From: Candidatus Obscuribacterales bacterium
GTDB lineage: Bacteria; Cyanobacteriota; Vampirovibrionia; Obscuribacterales; Obscuribacteraceae
Assembly (NCBI GenBank): GCA_019637435.1
Contig: JAHBVO010000001.1
Location: forward strand, 992,001 to 1,056,000
Direction: 5' to 3'
Length of the DNA: 64,000 nucleotides
Under the pieces are notes generated by a model that was given only the letters and a program-made list of their open reading frames with translations, did no database searches and was not told the origin of the DNA. Below are positions 60,968 through 64,000 of this stretch, one piece after another (positions within the stretch are counted from its first letter, which is position 1; every line of letters begins with the position of its first letter). The position numbers and the translations under genes were made by a program.

Positions 60968-63376
60968 CTAATGCGCTTTCTCCTGCCCGGAGGCTTCTTC
61001 CGCCTTCCGGGGAGCGTTCGGGTCGCGCGCGACCACCTGACTTCTGCCGTTCCTCTTGGCCTCATAAAGGCACTCGTCGGCGAACTTTATTAGGGTTTGC
61101 GGATTGTCACCATCTTCCGGATATGAAACCAGCCCCGCGCTAAATGAAACGGAAAACTTTTGTCCGTTGTCACCTTCGAACACGTGTTGTTTCAACTCTT
61201 CGAGGCAGCGCTCGAGCGCTCCTTGCGCCGTTGTTTTTTCTATGTGCCTGAATGCGACGATGAACTCCTCTCCGCCCCAGCGCCCTCGTAAATCTTCTAC
61301 GCGAAAACGGCGCCGAATGAGCGCGCCGAAGTAGGTCAGCACGCGGTCACCGGCAAGGTGTCCGTAAGTATCGTTGACGTTCTTGAAGTGGTCAATGTCC
61401 AGAAGACAAATACTGAACTTCAAATTGTTGTTGCGCGATTCCGAAAATAGCGCTTGAACCTGCTCCATAAAAGCACGACGAATCATCAAGCCTGTTAAAA
61501 CATCCTTGTCCGCCCGCTCTTTCAACATACGCGCGCGTTCCAATCGAACCTTCACGCGCATAAGCAACTCCGCCGGAGCGACGGGTTTAGGCAGGTAATC
61601 ATCACCGCCGGCTTCGAATGCGGCAAGTCGCGCGCTCAATCCTGTTTGCGCGGTCAAGAAAAGTACGGGCAGGTCCTGCCATTGCGGCTGTTCTCGCATT
61701 TGTTGACAAACCTGGTAACCGCTTATGCCCGGCATCATCACATCAAGTAGTACTATATCCGGTGCAAAGCTGAGAATATGCTCGGCTATGTTTTCCGGAA
61801 CGGTGAGCCCTTTCACAATCATTCCCTCTTTACCGAGGATGGCTCCGACCAGGCGCACGAAGTCTTCGTCATCGTCGATGATCAGAATTCGAGGTCGACC
61901 GCCGGTTCTCACGCTCAGCAAATAATCGACTGCGTTGGTTAACATTTGCTGTTTGACCGGCTTTTCCAGATACAGCGATGCGCCTGCGTGTGCTGAATCA
62001 ACAGGATTAGTCGGTTCTGTTTGAGTTGAAACAAATGCGACCGGCAGATTCTCATTGCCTGGCAAGCCGCGAATAGTTCTCGCCAGACTAATACCTGGAG
62101 CCGGAGTGCCCTGGTCTATGTCAATGAGTACGGCATCTAGAGCCAATGTCTTAGCGGTGGTCAGCGCGTCTTCAAAGTTGGATGTGGGAATTATTTTCAC
62201 CGGTAATCCATCAGCCTGGCGCTCCATCGAAGGAACTCCTTCGGCGGACATTATGAGAACACGGATAGAAGTTGGATCTTCGGTGAGCGGAAGCAATCGC
62301 TCGTTCATGTCTTCTTCCATGATCAAACCGGTCGTTTGTGGTGTCGTCACCATATGCGGTGGCGTTCCCGTTGCCGCGACTGCAGGACGAGCTGCTGCAC
62401 CGATAGGCTGGTCATCGGCAATAATGGCTTTGTTGACTGGCTTGCCTAGCGCCTTAGCTGCGGCTTCATCGATGCTTACACCGTCCAGCAAAAATGGGTT
62501 GACCGGTTTTTTGACCGCACTTTGACCCGGTTCTACATAGACCCCTCCAGGGTACATGGCGCCTTCGTCTTTCTGCACAGGAGCCTTAATTCCTGCGCTG
62601 AGTTCCTTCAGCTTTGTGCCTATTTCTACAGCTTCGCTGTCTTTAGAAGAAGAGATCACGTTTGCTACTTGAACGACATAGTCGAGAAAATTTTGAACTT
62701 CATCCCAGGATGTTTCGTTGTCGAACAGCCCTGAAGCGTTCATTGCCTTGAGTGCCGATTCCAAATGTGCCGATGCTTCACTCAGTTCAATCAATCCGCA
62801 CGAGCCGGATGTGCCCTTCAGATTATGCGCGAGCCTGATCGCCTCTTCCATATATCGCGATTCAGTTCGCTCGGCGCGGGCTGCGTCGTATGCTTCTGTC
62901 AGTTTCTTAATTCGCTCAGGAAGCACAATTATGTATTTCGACTTGAGTGCCTGGATCGCCTCGAAGTGCAACTCTTCGGCAGAGAGCTGAGCCTTCTTCG
63001 GCTGCGCTCCGGTTTCTAAAAGCGAATCCACTTGCGCACCGAAGATGCTTGCCTTCAATGGTCGAATCGCCACCAGATCCACTTTCAAATCTTTGGTGAG
63101 TCGCTCGTAGAGTTCGGCTGCAGGCCAAGTCTTCGTGACCATCACGACTTTGATCTTGTTGTTGGCTTTGCGAAGTTGAACGAGAAATCCGATGCCATCA
63201 ATGTCATCGAGCTGATCTCCCACCATGCAGATATCGAATGTCTTCTCCTTGATGCGGTCGATAGCGGTTCTGCCGCTGGAAAGCATCTCTAACTCGTATC
63301 CTTTAGGACCGAGAATTGAAGTCACCAGCTGACCAACTGTTGCATCCGCGTCGATTTGTATGACAGTTTTGGTCAT
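60968..63376 (-). CDS. receiver-Hpt-receiver-receiver-GGDEF phosphorelay / diguanylate cyclase protein
   Basis: 802 aa in order: degenerate receiver (1-120, the acceptor position is Gly53 with Asp54 next, and R105 replaces the Lys), Hpt domain with phospho-His184 (LAHNLKGTSGSCG), Pro/Ala linker, a second partly degenerate receiver (~375-495; no N-terminal DD pair), a canonical third receiver (LIIDDDEDF, VLLDVMMPGISG), and a C-terminal GGDEF domain with active GGEEF and an RVED inhibitory site five residues before it. It should make c-di-GMP under phosphorelay control. AGGA ribosome site; overlaps msrB by 4 nt. Confidence 0.92.
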   Translation of the reverse strand: MTKTVIQIDADATVGQLVTSILGPKGYELEMLSSGRTAIDRIKEKTFDICMVGDQLDDIDGIGFLVQLRKANNKIKVVMVTKTWPAAELYERLTKDLKVDLVAIRPLKASIFGAQVDSLLETGAQPKKAQLSAEELHFEAIQALKSKYIIVLPERIKKLTEAYDAARAERTESRYMEEAIRLAHNLKGTSGSCGLIELSEASAHLESALKAMNASGLFDNETSWDEVQNFLDYVVQVANVISSSKDSEAVEIGTKLKELSAGIKAPVQKDEGAMYPGGVYVEPGQSAVKKPVNPFLLDGVSIDEAAAKALGKPVNKAIIADDQPIGAAARPAVAATGTPPHMVTTPQTTGLIMEEDMNERLLPLTEDPTSIRVLIMSAEGVPSMERQADGLPVKIIPTSNFEDALTTAKTLALDAVLIDIDQGTPAPGISLARTIRGLPGNENLPVAFVSTQTEPTNPVDSAHAGASLYLEKPVKQQMLTNAVDYLLSVRTGGRPRILIIDDDEDFVRLVGAILGKEGMIVKGLTVPENIAEHILSFAPDIVLLDVMMPGISGYQVCQQMREQPQWQDLPVLFLTAQTGLSARLAAFEAGGDDYLPKPVAPAELLMRVKVRLERARMLKERADKDVLTGLMIRRAFMEQVQALFSESRNNNLKFSICLLDIDHFKNVNDTYGHLAGDRVLTYFGALIRRRFRVEDLRGRWGGEEFIVAFRHIEKTTAQGALERCLEELKQHVFEGDNGQKFSVSFSAGLVSYPEDGDNPQTLIKFADECLYEAKRNGRSQVVARDPNAPRKAEEASGQEKAH
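62346..62364. repeat. palindromic element copy E, inside the GGDEF protein gene
   Basis: GTCACCATATGCGGTGGCG lies in the coding region of the Pro/Ala linker between Hpt and the second receiver, where it encodes part of T-P-P-H-M-V-T. The 17-base CACCATATGCGGTGGCG core is identical to copy C at 23290-23306. Confidence 0.55.
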
Positions 63377-63933
63377 TGATGGTCCTTTTGCGGTTTCCCA
63401 GCGGCTTTGACAGCCGTCGATGTTTCAGCTTTTGATTTTTCAAAATCGATAGCGCACGAGTTTATGCAATAGCGGAGATGTGTGGGTTCCGGTCCGTCTA
63501 GAAAAACGTGTCCAAGGTGACTGTCACATTTGCTGCAAACAACCTCCTGGCGATAATGGTCCGGTATTTCCTCGACGGCATCGTTTCGAATGGCGGCCCA
63601 GAAACTTGGCCAGCCTGTCCCGGAATCGAATTTTTCTTTTGAACTAAACAGCTCATTGCCGCAGCCAACACACTTGTAGATGCCAACGTCGTGCGTATTC
63701 CAGTACTTTCCGGTAAATGCAATCTCCGTTCCCTTTTCCCTGGTCACGTGAAATTGCTCGGGAGTGAGTTGTTTCCGCCACTCATCATCCGACTTCTGGA
63801 ACTCGTTTCGATGTGGAACATCAGCCATGGCAGAGCCATTGACTGCGTTCGGTCTCGGCCCCTCTACTGTACCTGCGTACTTCGATTCGTATCTAGGCGA
63901 ACTCGAGCAGGAAGCGCATGTCACCGCACACAA
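63373..63933 (-). CDS. msrB: peptide methionine-(R)-S-oxide reductase, probably envelope lipoprotein
   Basis: MsrB repairs oxidised methionine. The core is complete: zinc CxxC pairs CVGCG and CSKCDSH, FDSGTGWPSFW, HYRQEVVCSKCDSHLGHVF and the catalytic Cys in LRYCINSC. The N-terminus is unclear. The reading frame opens at a TTG (63933) with no ribosome site, but upstream in-frame sequence (GARSHFAFLLCAVTCASC) looks like a lipoprotein signal peptide with a lipobox, and no ATG/GTG in frame precedes it. An internal ATG at 63828 would give a cytoplasmic form. Its stop overlaps the regulator's start (ATGA). Confidence 0.85.
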   Translation of the reverse strand: MCAVTCASCSSSPRYESKYAGTVEGPRPNAVNGSAMADVPHRNEFQKSDDEWRKQLTPEQFHVTREKGTEIAFTGKYWNTHDVGIYKCVGCGNELFSSKEKFDSGTGWPSFWAAIRNDAVEEIPDHYRQEVVCSKCDSHLGHVFLDGPEPTHLRYCINSCAIDFEKSKAETSTAVKAAGKPQKDHQ

Positions 63934-64000
63934 AAGAAACGCGAAATGCGAACGCGCACCCGTCTTATAAATTCCTCGCGAATCGAGGAAAGAGAGGCGT

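Overview
The window looks like a contiguous piece of chromosome from a diderm (Gram-negative-type) bacterium of roughly 50% G+C. It carries lipid A/LPS core genes (lpxK, waaA, a GT9 glycosyltransferase), a secretin, an AMIN-domain amidase, many lipoproteins, and the housekeeping order rpsB-tsf / pyrH-frr-glmS. No rRNA, tRNA, IS element, phage gene or CRISPR array was recognised. Lineage is inference: a lipid-A-making cell with a cyanobacterial-type HNH protein, AMIN-amidase, H+-pyrophosphatase, multi-receiver GGDEF protein and zinc-ribbon Ser/Thr kinase would fit the non-photosynthetic relatives of cyanobacteria (Vampirovibrionia/Melainabacteria, perhaps Obscuribacterales), but nothing read here proves it.

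Layout. 0-9.5 kb: the end of a CDP-alcohol phosphatidyltransferase, then a tightly packed minus-strand run priA-waaA-lpxK-GT9-secreted protein, a lipoprotein/LMW-phosphatase pair and an HNH gene. 9.5-15.1 kb: rpsB-tsf behind a hairpin-rich leader, then pyrH-frr-glmS, each unit closed by a clear terminator. 15-28 kb: a repeat-bearing hypothetical, a zinc-ribbon membrane protein, TPR protein and secretin (minus), hemW, a Ser/Thr kinase, a family-4 uracil-DNA glycosylase, murI and an AMIN/Amidase_3 cell-wall hydrolase. 28-33 kb: K+-independent-type H+-pyrophosphatase, a GNAT-like protein, a beta-propeller lipoprotein, an EF-hand protein and an FKBP lipoprotein.

33.4-44 kb is the most accessory-looking part. 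Two tandem, related polytopic membrane proteins (VirB6/TrbL-like in appearance) occur without other secretion genes; the second has a tail of about 1,385 residues containing sixteen spaced copies of a short H-x-R-[DES]-like motif. It is followed by a matrixin-type metalloprotease with a predicted 48-aa membrane protein just upstream, and by long gene-poor stretches with simple repeats and a possible structured RNA. 44.5-51.2 kb: an OmpR-type regulator, a gamma-glutamylcyclotransferase-like protein, a MerR regulator with a perfect palindromic operator candidate, overlapping a VIT/vWA protein, a second possible structured RNA with small ORFs, and a lipoamide-acyltransferase-like protein. 51-64 kb: a patatin-like protein lacking its nucleophile, a four-repeat MshEN-like protein, a VOC protein, a tricorn-type protease abutting xpt, a divergent SAM-hydrolase-like protein, a CPBP protease, a single-domain receiver and a receiver/Hpt/GGDEF protein co-transcribed with msrB.

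Across the window a short palindromic element (TGCCACC-N6-GGTGGC-like) recurs. Most copies lie directly after stop codons and two lie inside coding sequence. This element, the repeat-tail membrane pair, and the two candidate structured RNAs are the observations most worth following up.
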